Positions 25,923 through 33,520 of a DNA stretch of 33,969 nt are shown piece after piece. The notes beneath the pieces are model-generated. The model did no database searches. It was not told the DNA's origin and saw only the letters and a program-made list of their open reading frames with translations. The stretch's first letter is position 1. Each line of letters begins with the position of its first letter. The translations under genes were made by a program, and so were the position numbers. The stretch is from an uncultured Mailhella sp. (GTDB taxonomy: Bacteria; Desulfobacterota; Desulfovibrionia; Desulfovibrionales; Desulfovibrionaceae): assembly GCA_944322635.1 (NCBI GenBank), contig CALUPL010000061.1, forward strand, positions 1 through 33,969. The letters run 5' to 3'.

Positions 25923-26018
25923 CCGACGGAAAAAGTGTGCAGGAGAAGACGACCCGCCTATTTCACGTGGTCGGAGGTCGTTGGGGAATTGCCCTCCCCG
26001 CGCAGGAGAAAATGGGAG

Positions 26019-26879
26019 CTATTTTACGGCAGGCCTGGCGGGAGCTACGGCGTTTACGCAGGCGAGAGCGTTCAGCGTGCGCGGAAAGCCGATGTAGGGA
26101 AGACTCTGCGCCAGAGCGTCTATCAGATTTTCCCGGGTGTTGCCCACGGCGAGATTGCCCTGAACATGAGAACGCACCTGGGAATCGCAGCCGCCGAAGG
26201 CGCTGATGACGGAGAAAGTCAAAAGCTCCCTCATTTTCAGGTCCAGTCCCTTTCTGGTGTAGATGTCTCCGAAGCAGTAAGCGGAAAGATAGTTCTGCAC
26301 GATGGGCTTCTGATCTTCCGGCGAAGTCTCATGCATCGTATCTATGGCCTCTCCGAAAATCGACTTCTGCACGGCCAGTCCGTCGGCATAACGCGTTTCT
26401 TCCGTCACCGTACCCTGATTTTCCAGAGGCAGGGCGATGCCCTGCTGAACGAACACCTCGTTGGCCAGGCGAAGCGCACTTTCCGCCCGGGGGAATCCCA
26501 CATAGGGCGCGCACTGATACACGGCCTCCCTGATCTCCACGGGAGTCGCGCCCACGCGAAGAGCGGCGTGCACGTGAGTCTTGAAATCATCCAGCGTCTG
26601 ACCGGCTATAAGCACCACCAGCGTAACAAGTTCCCGCTGTGCGTCGGAAAGCGTTCCTCTGTCCGCAATTTCTCCATAGAGAAGCCTGTCGCGCATGGCC
26701 GCAAATTCAGGATCGGTGTTTGCCAGAGCAGAAGCTTCCGTTCCGAGAAATTTCTGCATGTTCTTTGCTGCTGAGGCCCGTCTGTCGACCACGCCCTCCG
26801 ATGCTGCAAGGGCCGCGGAGGAAGAGAGCATAGTCATACCTGCAAGAAGCATGATTCCCAGAGCACAACCTTTCTTCAT
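26019..26879 (-). CDS. Exported carboxymuconolactone decarboxylase family protein (two AhpD-like domains)
   Basis: The 286-residue protein begins with a Sec signal (MKKGCALGIMLLAG, cleavage likely after ALA near 25). Two CMD repeats follow at about 55-140 and 190-275, each ending in the same YxGFPR motif (YVGFPRAESAL, YIGFPRTLNAL). The AhpD CxxC is absent; single cysteines occur at C123 and C231, the second with H238 in GGCDSQVRSHVQ. Such two-domain proteins are often fused or adjacent to the cupin type found here at 29090. GGGAG lies 5 nt before the ATG at 26879; the long upstream extension of the frame is a shadow. Role inferred: redox or lactone chemistry in the periplasm. Confidence 0.88.
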   Translation of the reverse strand: MKKGCALGIMLLAGMTMLSSSAALAASEGVVDRRASAAKNMQKFLGTEASALANTDPEFAAMRDRLLYGEIADRGTLSDAQRELVTLVVLIAGQTLDDFKTHVHAALRVGATPVEIREAVYQCAPYVGFPRAESALRLANEVFVQQGIALPLENQGTVTEETRYADGLAVQKSIFGEAIDTMHETSPEDQKPIVQNYLSAYCFGDIYTRKGLDLKMRELLTFSVISAFGGCDSQVRSHVQGNLAVGNTRENLIDALAQSLPYIGFPRTLNALACVNAVAPARPAVK

Positions 26880-27019
26880 AAAAACTCCCTTGCCCGGCAA
26901 AAAACGCCATGGCTTTTTTCTTGGTTTCTGTCTGAAGAATATCAGGAGCCGCAGAGACCTCCAGATACGATTCTCTTGAGTTCTTGCCCGATTCTGTTGC
27001 GGAACGGATTTTCTGTCTT

Positions 27020-27694
27020 TCACGGAGACTTCCGTTCCCGTCTGCCCGCTCTGGCGGAGAAAAACGACATCACCCCGTACGAAAGCCATGCCGCCGCATG
27101 AAACACGGCGAGGTAATCCAGAAAGAACAGAACCGGGCCGTCGCCTTCGTGCCACAGCGTAAAGGACGTCTGCATGAGAAGCGGCAGAACAAGTTCCCTC
27201 GAGACAAACGCCCAGAGTCCGTACAGCGCCGTTCCCCACGCCAGCAGCCGGCACAGCGGTGAAGGAACAAACACCGGCAACGCACGCCCCACCGCCGGCG
27301 ACACGCCCGAGCCGTACATGCCGAAGTGCACCGCCGCCATGAGGAGGGCCCAGTGGGCAAAGAACATGTGCACGCCTCTTGCTCCGAGCGAACCGTGCCC
27401 ATGCCAAAAGGCAAACACGGTTTCCGAAACAGGCACGGCACTTACCACGGCACCGGCAAAAAACAGCGCAGTAAACAGCGTTACCACCGTTCGAACGGGA
27501 CGGATACGCAGCGAAGGCAAAAGAGCCCGCCACCACGCCGCATGAATGCGCACATGAACCATGACCAGGAAAAAGAGCAGAACTCCGAGCCATTCATGTA
27601 CATTGTTGCCCGTATAGCGGGCGGCCATGAGCAGGACAAAGGAAACGGCCATACCTGCATCGAGAGCAAGACGGATTGCGACGTGTCTTTGCAT
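27020..27694 (-). CDS. DUF4405-like integral membrane protein, probable b-type haem carrier
   Basis: The 224 residues contain about five to six hydrophobic segments. His residues sit where membrane cytochromes b bind haem: H33 (NVHEWLG), H47 and H51 (MVHVRIHAAWW), H109, H114 and H123 (VHMFFAHWALLMAAVHFGMYG). The N-terminal part fits DUF4405. I choose the ATG at 27694, with GGAG 7 nt upstream, over 27736, which lacks a site. No soluble domain is present, so it could pass electrons from the quinone pool to the exported flavoproteins nearby; that link is inference from position. Confidence 0.82.
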   Translation of the reverse strand: MQRHVAIRLALDAGMAVSFVLLMAARYTGNNVHEWLGVLLFFLVMVHVRIHAAWWRALLPSLRIRPVRTVVTLFTALFFAGAVVSAVPVSETVFAFWHGHGSLGARGVHMFFAHWALLMAAVHFGMYGSGVSPAVGRALPVFVPSPLCRLLAWGTALYGLWAFVSRELVLPLLMQTSFTLWHEGDGPVLFFLDYLAVFHAAAWLSYGVMSFFSARAGRRERKSP

Positions 27695-27777
27695 GTACTC
27701 TCTCCTGCTTTGCCCGGCCTGCGCAGAGAGCCTCAACGACCCGGCGCACGCCGCTGCGGCTCATTTTTTCCGAGGCA

Positions 27778-27797
27778 TGTTCTGACCGGACAGCACA
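27778..27797 (-). promoter_or_regulatory. Near-palindrome upstream of the DUF4405 gene
   Basis: The 20 bp are self-complementary except at two symmetric positions (core CTGACCGGACAG). It shares TGACCGG with the inverted repeat at 25905-25922, although the outer bases differ. Candidate operator, about 85 nt upstream of the start. Confidence 0.3.
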
Positions 27798-27924
27798 AAC
27801 GGCGAACACTTCGTAACCACACACTATTGTGTCGCGGAATGGAGCCACGGCCGAACCCCTGAGACCGCTTCTTCCCGGCGTTCCGGCCTTAAGCATGTCT
27901 CCTGTTTTTCGCCGGAATGACCGG

Positions 27925-28974
27925 CTACGGCCGTATCACCGTTTTCAGCACGTGTCCTTCCGGCGACACCTGCATTTCGAGCGCCTGCTGAAGTTCTGCC
28001 AGCGGCAGGACGTCGGTGACGTACTTTTCAGGATCGATAATGCCGCGGGCAATGAGATCAATGGTTTCCTCAAATTCCCTGCGCGTGCAGGACACGCTGC
28101 CGGTGAGCCGCACTTCATGCAGCACAGCCAGGTTCAGTTCGAAAGGCACCGTAGGCGCAATGGAATTGCCTATCATGACCACCTCTCCGCCGGGCTTCAC
28201 GCCGTCCAGACAGGCCGCCAGCGAATCGCCGGACCCCACGGCCTCAAAAGCCACATCAAAGCCGCCCTCGGAAAGCTCCCGCATTCTTTCGGCCCTGTCC
28301 GACGCATTGCCGTACACGTAGGCGTCAAAGTCGCCGATTTCACGCGCCTTGTCCGTCTGCCTGTCGTCGATGCGTGACATGACAAGCAGCGAGGCGCCGG
28401 CCCTTTTTGCAAGACCGCCGATGAGCTGGGCAATGATGCCGCTGCCCACGACAAGCACCTTGTCGTGCAGCTTCAGTCCCGAACGACGTACTGCGTGATA
28501 AGCCACCATGAGAGGATCAATGAGGCCCGCCGCCACGTCCGACACCGTATCCGGCAGACGATAGGCGTTCATGGCCTTGCCGACAAAGTATTCCGCATAG
28601 CCGCCGTTGCACACGAAGCCTATGTAGTTCGTTCCGTTCACGGCGCGGCATAGCTGTTCCCTGCCCGAGCGGCACATGTCGCATTCGCCGCAGTACAGGT
28701 TGGCCCAGAACGTGACGCGCTCGCCCGCGCGAAAGTCGCTGTCGCCGGAATCGGTCACCACACCGCAGAACTCATGCCCCATGATGAAGTTATCCGGCCT
28801 TTCCGGATTCCATCCCTTTCCCTCCTTCCACATGTGAATGTCGCTGCCGCACACGCCGCAGGTACGCACGCGAATACGTATCATGCCCGGAGCCATGTCC
28901 GGTACGGGCACATCCCTTATTTCCACTCTTCCTGGGCCGACAAGCACGCCAGCCTTCATCGTGTTCTTTGTCAT
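27925..28974 (-). CDS. Zinc-dependent alcohol dehydrogenase (MDR superfamily)
   Basis: The 349 residues match medium-chain, zinc-dependent polyol/threonine-type dehydrogenases acting in the cytoplasm with NAD(P). The catalytic zinc site is C42 (CGVCGSDIH) and H67-E68 (GHE). The structural zinc site is C95, C98, C101 and C109 (CGECDMCRSGREQLC). The nucleotide fold has VLVVGSGIIAQLIGG rather than the standard GxGxxG. AGGA lies 9 nt before the ATG. No export signal is present, unlike the flanking proteins. Near an AraC/YqhC-type regulator it may reduce aldehydes; the substrate cannot be read from sequence. Confidence 0.9.
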   Translation of the reverse strand: MTKNTMKAGVLVGPGRVEIRDVPVPDMAPGMIRIRVRTCGVCGSDIHMWKEGKGWNPERPDNFIMGHEFCGVVTDSGDSDFRAGERVTFWANLYCGECDMCRSGREQLCRAVNGTNYIGFVCNGGYAEYFVGKAMNAYRLPDTVSDVAAGLIDPLMVAYHAVRRSGLKLHDKVLVVGSGIIAQLIGGLAKRAGASLLVMSRIDDRQTDKAREIGDFDAYVYGNASDRAERMRELSEGGFDVAFEAVGSGDSLAACLDGVKPGGEVVMIGNSIAPTVPFELNLAVLHEVRLTGSVSCTRREFEETIDLIARGIIDPEKYVTDVLPLAELQQALEMQVSPEGHVLKTVIRP

Positions 28975-28990
28975 GCAACTCTTTCCTGCT

Positions 28991-29012
28991 CAAAAAAATT
29001 CGCGCTCCGCGA
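28991..29012 (-). terminator. Short terminator-like hairpin between cupin and dehydrogenase genes
   Basis: TCGCG (29000-29004) and CGCGA (29008-29012) with a 3-nt loop. A seven-A run (28992-28998) gives U7 on the minus strand. The stem is short, and the site ends just before the dehydrogenase ribosome-binding site. A second hairpin without a U tract lies at 29056-29081 (GGGCGnTTCGA / TCGAAnCGCCC). Confidence 0.5.
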
Positions 29013-29089
29013 CGCGGGATTTGCTGCCGCCCAAAAGGCCATCCGTCATGCTGCCGGGCGCTTCGAGCATTCGAAACGCCCTTTTCCGC

Positions 29090-29581
29090 CTATCTGGCGT
29101 TGTACTGTTCGTCGGTGACCTTTTCCATCCACTCCACGACCTTGCCCGGCTCCTTTTCCTCGCAGATGGAGATGTGCGTCATGGCGCTGTTGGGCGCCGC
29201 CCCATGCCAGTGCTTGACATTGACGGGACAAATGACCACGTCGCCCGCGCGGATGACCTCTATGGGCTTGCCCCACTCCTGCGTGAGTCCCACGCCCGAG
29301 GTGATGATGAGCGCCTGCCCCACCGGATGAATATGCCAGTTGGAACGTGCGCCCGGCTCAAAGGTCACCACTCCCACGCTGGAGCGCATGTCGTTGTTGG
29401 CGGGATAAAGCTGCTCAATGCGGACGGTGCCGGTAAAAAACTGTTCCGACCCTCTGGAGGTCGAAAACTCTCCGTTGCGCAGAATGGTCTGCGACGTGCC
29501 GATTTCGGCGGCGTCGCCCTGCCCGGGCAGAGCACAAAGAGCGGCAAGGGTCAGAGCCATGGACAGGATCAACTTGTTCAT
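29090..29581 (-). CDS. Exported cupin, (R)-mandelonitrile-lyase-like (GtHNL type)
   Basis: The 163 residues start with a Sec signal (MNKLILSMALTLAALCALPG, cleavage likely after GDA near 24). The cupin resembles the Granulicella hydroxynitrile lyase family: FFTGTVRIEQLYP, FEPGARSNWHIHPVGQ with metal ligands H83, H85 and Q89, KHWHGAAP with H124 and H126, and the end motif EWMEKVTDEQY. Those enzymes bind manganese and make or break cyanohydrins. The natural role in most genomes is unknown, and the frequent partner is a CMD protein, as here. GGAGGA lies 7 nt before the ATG at 29581; the upstream extension is discarded. Export is atypical. Confidence 0.88.
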   Translation of the reverse strand: MNKLILSMALTLAALCALPGQGDAAEIGTSQTILRNGEFSTSRGSEQFFTGTVRIEQLYPANNDMRSSVGVVTFEPGARSNWHIHPVGQALIITSGVGLTQEWGKPIEVIRAGDVVICPVNVKHWHGAAPNSAMTHISICEEKEPGKVVEWMEKVTDEQYNAR

Positions 29582-29647
29582 AGAGAAATCCTCCGGTCGT
29601 TTGCGGCTTTTCTGCCGACGTTTCATGAAGGTATGGTACAAATCGCC

Positions 29648-29662
29648 CTGGTTCCCAACCAG
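29648..29662. promoter_or_regulatory. Inverted repeat upstream of the cupin gene
   Basis: CTGGTT-CCC-AACCAG is a perfect 6+3+6 inverted repeat, 67 nt before the cupin start, where a promoter is expected. Candidate operator; no clear hexamer pair was found. Confidence 0.4.
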
Positions 29663-29911
29663 CTACAATGCTCTCTTTTTCTTGCCCGATAGTTGCAGGT
29701 GGAAGAAAAAACGCGCTCACGGCCAAAACAAATCCGAACGACGAAAAAAACTGCCCGGTTCTTCGAGTCCGAGAATGCCTTTCCGCCGCAAAACGAAACA
29801 GACCGGCGAAGAGAAGAAAGAGACGCCATGTTTCTCCCCCGCGGGTGCTTCTGCGAAAATCTTCATGCAGACAAGAGTGTCCCGGACAAATTTTCCGAAA
29901 GAACACGGAAA
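29663..29911. other. Intergenic stretch without a supported gene
   Basis: The DNA upstream of the cupin gene is somewhat richer in A than its surroundings. A 74-codon plus-strand frame exists, with no ribosome-binding site or family resemblance. Nothing else was recognised. Confidence 0.4.
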
Positions 29912-29946
29912 AATTAAAAAAAGAAGGCGGAGCGGATTTCTCCGCC
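29912..29946 (-). terminator. Terminator of the htpG-dsrE operon
   Basis: Arms GGCGGAG (29926-29932) and CTCCGCC (29940-29946) with a 7-nt loop. A long A-rich run at 29911-29922 gives the U tract on the minus strand. Confidence 0.88.
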
Positions 29947-30005
29947 CCGCCAGAGGTATGGGCAAATGTGTGTTACGCCATCTTCAAGCCGGCGTCGTCA
30001 ACGAA

Positions 30006-30353
30006 CTACGGACGCAGGAAGGCAAACCCCTCACGCTGCAGCTTCACCAGTTCCACCACGCCTGCGGGCACGACTTCACAGCCTTCCCACAGATCGTCGC
30101 GCGACACCTTGAACGTGTTCAGCGCATTGTTGCACAGCCGTATGGAAAGCCCTTCGGCCATGAGCTTTGCACCGCGCTCGGCAAGTGCCTCGTTTTCACG
30201 GGTGAAGAGCTGCACGGCAGGACCGTTGGCCACCATGACCACGCGGAAATCTTCTCCCGGAAGACCGGCCCGGTAGTTGGCCACGTTGTTGAAGGCGAGG
30301 TTGAGGCGGGCGGGATCGTTGTCGTCCACGTGAATGACAAGGTCGTAGTACAT
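30006..30353 (-). CDS. DsrE-like protein
   Basis: This 115-residue cytoplasmic protein fits the small DsrE/DsrF-like alpha/beta fold: YYDLVIHVD strand, FNNVANY, FRVVMVANGPAVQLF, and the end GLSIRLCNNALNTFKVSRDDL with C74. Family members carry or relay sulfur, or have no known role; C74 and C92 (EGCEVVPAG) are the candidate reactive cysteines. AAGGAG lies in the 17-nt gap after htpG, so the two are cotranscribed and this gene likely joins the heat-shock response. No tusBCD or dsrFH partner is nearby, which argues against a complete sulfur relay. Confidence 0.85.
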   Translation of the reverse strand: MYYDLVIHVDDNDPARLNLAFNNVANYRAGLPGEDFRVVMVANGPAVQLFTRENEALAERGAKLMAEGLSIRLCNNALNTFKVSRDDLWEGCEVVPAGVVELVKLQREGFAFLRP

Positions 30354-30370
30354 GGGCTTTCTCCTTGGGT

Positions 30371-32386
30371 TTACTTGCGCAGGTCGGAATACCAGCCCGC
30401 AGCCTGACGAAGCAGGCGCATGCTGCGCTCCGCCATGGCAAAAGGCTCGTTCATGTAGCCGTCGAGCAGAAGCGTAGTGTCGAACAGGGCGTTCACCATA
30501 TCCTTGAAGGTATCATCCTCGGCCCCTTCCTTGCAGATGCGCATGAGAGAACGCACAAGCGGATGATCGGGGTTGAGTTCAAGAATCTTCTGCGGAATGC
30601 CGTCGGTCTTCTGCATGACGCGCATGAGCTTTTCCATGGAGGATGTCACGCCGTCGGGCGACACGAGGCAGGCCGCCGCGTCGATGGGACGGGTGGCTGC
30701 GCGCACGTCCTTCACCTGATCGCCGAGAATGGTCTTCACCGCGCTGATGAGCGCATCGAGTTCCGGCTTTTCCTCGTCGGAAAGAGGCTCGGGCTTGGGC
30801 TCGGCGTCTTCCACGTCGGGGAAGGCGTCCAGTGCACCGGCTTCGGCCAGTTCCACGGACTTGAAGGGATGCTTCTGGTACTCCATGATGGCTTCAAGCG
30901 CGAACTCGTCCACCGGATCGGTAAGATACAGCACCTCCAGTCCCTTGCGGCGGAACTGTCCGAGATGAGGATTCACCTTGGCCGCTTCCATGGACGAGGC
31001 GGCCACGTACCAGATTTCCTTCTGATCGGGCTTCATGCGGGAGACATAGTCGTCGAGGCTCGTGAGCTTGTCGTCCTGAGCCGTGGAATAGTAGCGCAGA
31101 AGAGGAGCCACACGGTCACGATACTGGAAGCTGTCGAAGCCGAACTTGATGTATTTTCCGTGCAGCTTCCACATGGCCTCGTATTTTTCGGGATCGTTCT
31201 TGGCCATGCGCTCGAAATGCGTGAGCAGCTGACGCGTGATGGTCTGGCTTATCTTGCGCAGAACCACGTTTTCCTGCAGCGTCTCGCGGGAAATGTTGAG
31301 CGGCAGATCCTCGGTATCCACGACGCCCTTCATGAAAGCGAAGTAATTGGGCAGAAGTTCCTTGTTGTGGCGATCAATGAGCACCCGGCGCACATAGAGA
31401 TCCGGTCCCCACTCATCCTTGCGTTCGTCGAAAATGTCCACCGCGCTGCCGGGAATGTAGAGCAGGCAGTTGAACTGCACCGGAGCATCCACGGAGAAGT
31501 GGATGACGTCCAGAGGCTCCTTCTGATCGTAGGTAAGGAACTTGTAGAACTCGTTGTACTGTTCCTTCGTAATGGAGAACTTGGGTTCACGCCACAGGGC
31601 CGCCGTGGTATTGACTCTCTCCCCGTCAAGCTGAATGGCAAAGGGCAGGAAATTGGAGTGCTTGCGAATGATGCCTTCGAGACGGAACTTTTCCTCGTAC
31701 TCATGCGCATCGTCGCGAAGATAGATTTTTATGCTGGTGCCGCGCTTCACGCCTTCGGCTTCCGCGCCTTCCAGCGTGCGGATGGTGAAGCTGCCCGTGC
31801 CGTCGGAAGTCCACACGTGAGGCACGCCGTCGCCCGTGGCGGAAACGGAGGTCACCTCCACCTTCTTCGCCACCATGAACACGGAATAGAATCCGATGCC
31901 GAAACGACCGATGATCTGCGCGGCATCGTCGGGCTTGCTGTCGTCGTGCTCGACAATGGGCTCCTCGCTGTCGAGGGGCTTTTCCCCGTCCTCATCGTCG
32001 TCCCCGGAGTTCTCCGCAGGGCTGCTCTCTTCGGCAGGCTTTGCCGCCGCCTTTTCCGCCTCGCGTGCCTTCAGAAACGCTTCGGAACCGGAATGGGCAA
32101 TGGTGCCGAGGTTGTCGATCATTTCCTGTTCCGTCATGCCTATGCCGGTATCGGCAACGGTGATGACATGATTTTCCTTATCCGTGGTGATGCGGATTTC
32201 AAGCGGCAGTTCAGGGTCGCGAACCTCGCCGCCGGTACTCTGAAGAAAACGTACCTTTTCAAGGGCATCGGACGCATTGGAAAGAAGTTCGCGAAGGAAT
32301 ATCTCGTGATTGGTGTACAGGGAATGGGTAAGAATGTTGAGCAGCTTGCACGTTTCCGCGCGAAACTGATGCGTGCTTTCCGCCAT
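30371..32386 (-). CDS. htpG: Chaperone HtpG (bacterial Hsp90) with acidic insertion near the ATP lid
   Basis: HtpG is an ATP-driven dimeric chaperone. The 671 residues contain the GHKL ATP site (ELLSNASDALEKVRF with Asn/Asp, DTGIGM at 79-84, GTIAHSG at 94-100, GRFGIGFYS at 160-168), the middle domain (YVRRVLIDR, DTEDLPLNISRETLQ) and the C-terminal dimer domain. Between FL (104-105) and QIIG there are about 51 residues where E. coli HtpG has about 11; this extra part is Ala/Glu/Asp-rich with a run of Asp around 129-133. AGGAGG lies 7 nt before the ATG at 32386; the frame upstream is leader. A sigma-32-like promoter is at 32484-32511. Confidence 0.96.
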   Translation of the reverse strand: MAESTHQFRAETCKLLNILTHSLYTNHEIFLRELLSNASDALEKVRFLQSTGGEVRDPELPLEIRITTDKENHVITVADTGIGMTEQEMIDNLGTIAHSGSEAFLKAREAEKAAAKPAEESSPAENSGDDDEDGEKPLDSEEPIVEHDDSKPDDAAQIIGRFGIGFYSVFMVAKKVEVTSVSATGDGVPHVWTSDGTGSFTIRTLEGAEAEGVKRGTSIKIYLRDDAHEYEEKFRLEGIIRKHSNFLPFAIQLDGERVNTTAALWREPKFSITKEQYNEFYKFLTYDQKEPLDVIHFSVDAPVQFNCLLYIPGSAVDIFDERKDEWGPDLYVRRVLIDRHNKELLPNYFAFMKGVVDTEDLPLNISRETLQENVVLRKISQTITRQLLTHFERMAKNDPEKYEAMWKLHGKYIKFGFDSFQYRDRVAPLLRYYSTAQDDKLTSLDDYVSRMKPDQKEIWYVAASSMEAAKVNPHLGQFRRKGLEVLYLTDPVDEFALEAIMEYQKHPFKSVELAEAGALDAFPDVEDAEPKPEPLSDEEKPELDALISAVKTILGDQVKDVRAATRPIDAAACLVSPDGVTSSMEKLMRVMQKTDGIPQKILELNPDHPLVRSLMRICKEGAEDDTFKDMVNALFDTTLLLDGYMNEPFAMAERSMRLLRQAAGWYSDLRK

Positions 32387-32454
32387 GACATGGCCTCCTG
32401 ATATGCTTCCGGTTCCGCGGCATCTCTCCGCCGACCGGTCATGACTTGAATGAA

Positions 32455-32476
32455 GGGCCCGAATGCATTCGGGCCC
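32455..32476 (-). promoter_or_regulatory. 22-bp perfect palindrome at the predicted 5' end of the htpG mRNA
   Basis: Eleven bases (GGGCCCGAATG) followed directly by their reverse complement. The predicted start of transcription is near 32477, so the hairpin would form the very 5' end of the transcript. It could be an operator, an mRNA stabiliser or a temperature-responsive element. It does not match the CIRCE element. Confidence 0.6.
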
Positions 32477-32483
32477 AACAGTC

Positions 32484-32511
32484 ACATAAGGCGCCAGGTC
32501 GCCAAGTCAAG
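32484..32511 (-). promoter_or_regulatory. Sigma-32-like heat-shock promoter of htpG
   Basis: On the minus strand CTTGACT, 13 nt, then CCTTATGT, close to the RpoH consensus CTTGAAA / CCCCATnT. The same bases also read as a housekeeping promoter (TTGACT-16-TATGTG). htpG is a classic heat-shock gene, which favours RpoH. Confidence 0.6.
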
Positions 32512-32522
32512 AGGAAAACGCG

Positions 32523-32563
32523 AAAAAAGGCCGGATCCTCCGCACGGGGCGAAGGGTCCGGCC
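32523..32563 (-). terminator. Terminator upstream of the htpG promoter, for the 32780 gene
   Basis: GGCCGGATCC (32529-32538) pairs with GGGTCCGGCC (32554-32563), with one G-U. Six A's (32523-32528) provide the U tract on the minus strand. Confidence 0.8.
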
Positions 32564-32648
32564 GCGTTCCACGCAGACCTGCGGAATTCTTTTCCGGTGC
32601 GAACAGGCCGAGAAAAGAAAGAAAACTCCGGGGAAGCCCATGCCTCCC

Positions 32649-32681
32649 GTCACGAGGACAAAAGTTCCGCCCCCTCGTGAC
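32649..32681. repeat. Inverted repeat in the 3' region of the secreted-protein gene
   Basis: GTCACGAGG (32649-32657) and CCTCGTGAC (32673-32681) are exact complements 15 nt apart, with no U tract. The 216 nt between the gene's stop and its terminator hold no other recognisable element. Confidence 0.35.
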
Positions 32682-32779
32682 CGATCTGCCGTCTTTCCCT
32701 GTTCGACCTGTGCAGGGAACCGATCACAGGCCGAAATCCATCCGAGTTGCCGAAACAATGCAGCGTCAAGGCGGCCAGC

Positions 32780-33520
32780 CTAGAACGAGCTCTCCGTAGT
32801 GGAACCGAGCACCGTTCCGAGAAGTCTGGGCGATATGCCCTCATGCCCCCAGGAATAGGGTCGGACCATGGAAACGGGAATGTCCCCGTTTTCTCCGAAA
32901 CGCGCCGAAAAAGCCGTATCCGCACGCTGCACGAAGGCCCGAAGCTCGGCGGCATCCACGATGGGGCAACGTTCGGAAGCATACGGCTCCCGATACTCCA
33001 CCAGAAACTTGCTTTCGCCGTTGTTCACGATCCACTCGTACTGACTGACGAAAACACCCGCCGTCCAGCCCATGCCGCGTTCAGCAAATGCCTCCATCCA
33101 CGGATCGAGCTGCACGGGACGGATGAACACCCTCTGCGTCACACTGCCCGGTCTGTCGCCGCCGCAACTGTACAGCACGGGAAGAAATTCCAGATTGGTT
33201 TCCATAATGCCGGGATACCAGTGCCGGGAACCGGCATCGGCCAGAGCCACGGCAAGCTGCGCACCGTCTCTGGCGCTCAGGCAGTACCACACCGTGCCGG
33301 GCTCCGAACGGGGAATCTGACGCTCCGTGGAAAGCATGACGGTCATCTTTCCCTGCGCCACGGTGGAAAACTCCGGCGAGGTCTTCACCGCCACGGTGGG
33401 ACGCGCCGTAGATTCAAAGGATGCGGTTTCGCCCGAACCGCGAACGAACGTCCACTCGGCGCAGGCCGCCGAGGGCACCGACAATGCCAGAAAAGCGAGA
33501 AGCGAAAACAGTCTTTTCAT
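32780..33520 (-). CDS. Unrecognised secreted protein
   Basis: The 246 residues begin with a signal peptide (MKRLFSLLAFLALSVPSAACA), with cleavage likely near residue 21. The Cys at 20 lacks a proper lipobox, so a soluble periplasmic form is more likely than a lipoprotein. The mature chain has Cys80, Cys119 and Cys185, many aromatic residues (TVWYCLSARDG, HWYPGIMETNLEFLPVLYSCGG, SQYEWIVNNGESKFLVEYREPY) and an acidic/aromatic mix expected of a beta-rich domain. No catalytic motif is seen. I recognise no family with confidence; a DUF4851-like lineage-specific protein is a weak guess. GGAG lies 6 nt before the ATG at 33520; the start at 33586 has no support. Confidence 0.75.
   Translation of the reverse strand: MKRLFSLLAFLALSVPSAACAEWTFVRGSGETASFESTARPTVAVKTSPEFSTVAQGKMTVMLSTERQIPRSEPGTVWYCLSARDGAQLAVALADAGSRHWYPGIMETNLEFLPVLYSCGGDRPGSVTQRVFIRPVQLDPWMEAFAERGMGWTAGVFVSQYEWIVNNGESKFLVEYREPYASERCPIVDAAELRAFVQRADTAFSARFGENGDIPVSMVRPYSWGHEGISPRLLGTVLGSTTESSF

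Noticed and set aside
26880..27593. Long N-terminal extension of the CMD protein
   Set aside because: It overlaps the DUF4405 gene antiparallel to nothing but in another frame, lacks a start signal, and would bury the obvious Sec signal peptide at 26879.
29693..29917. 74-codon plus-strand frame between the cupin and dsrE genes
   Set aside because: No ribosome-binding site, runs into the htpG-dsrE terminator, charged low-complexity product.
30365..32401. 678-codon plus-strand frame opposite htpG
   Set aside because: Shadow of htpG over almost its full length; no family resemblance.
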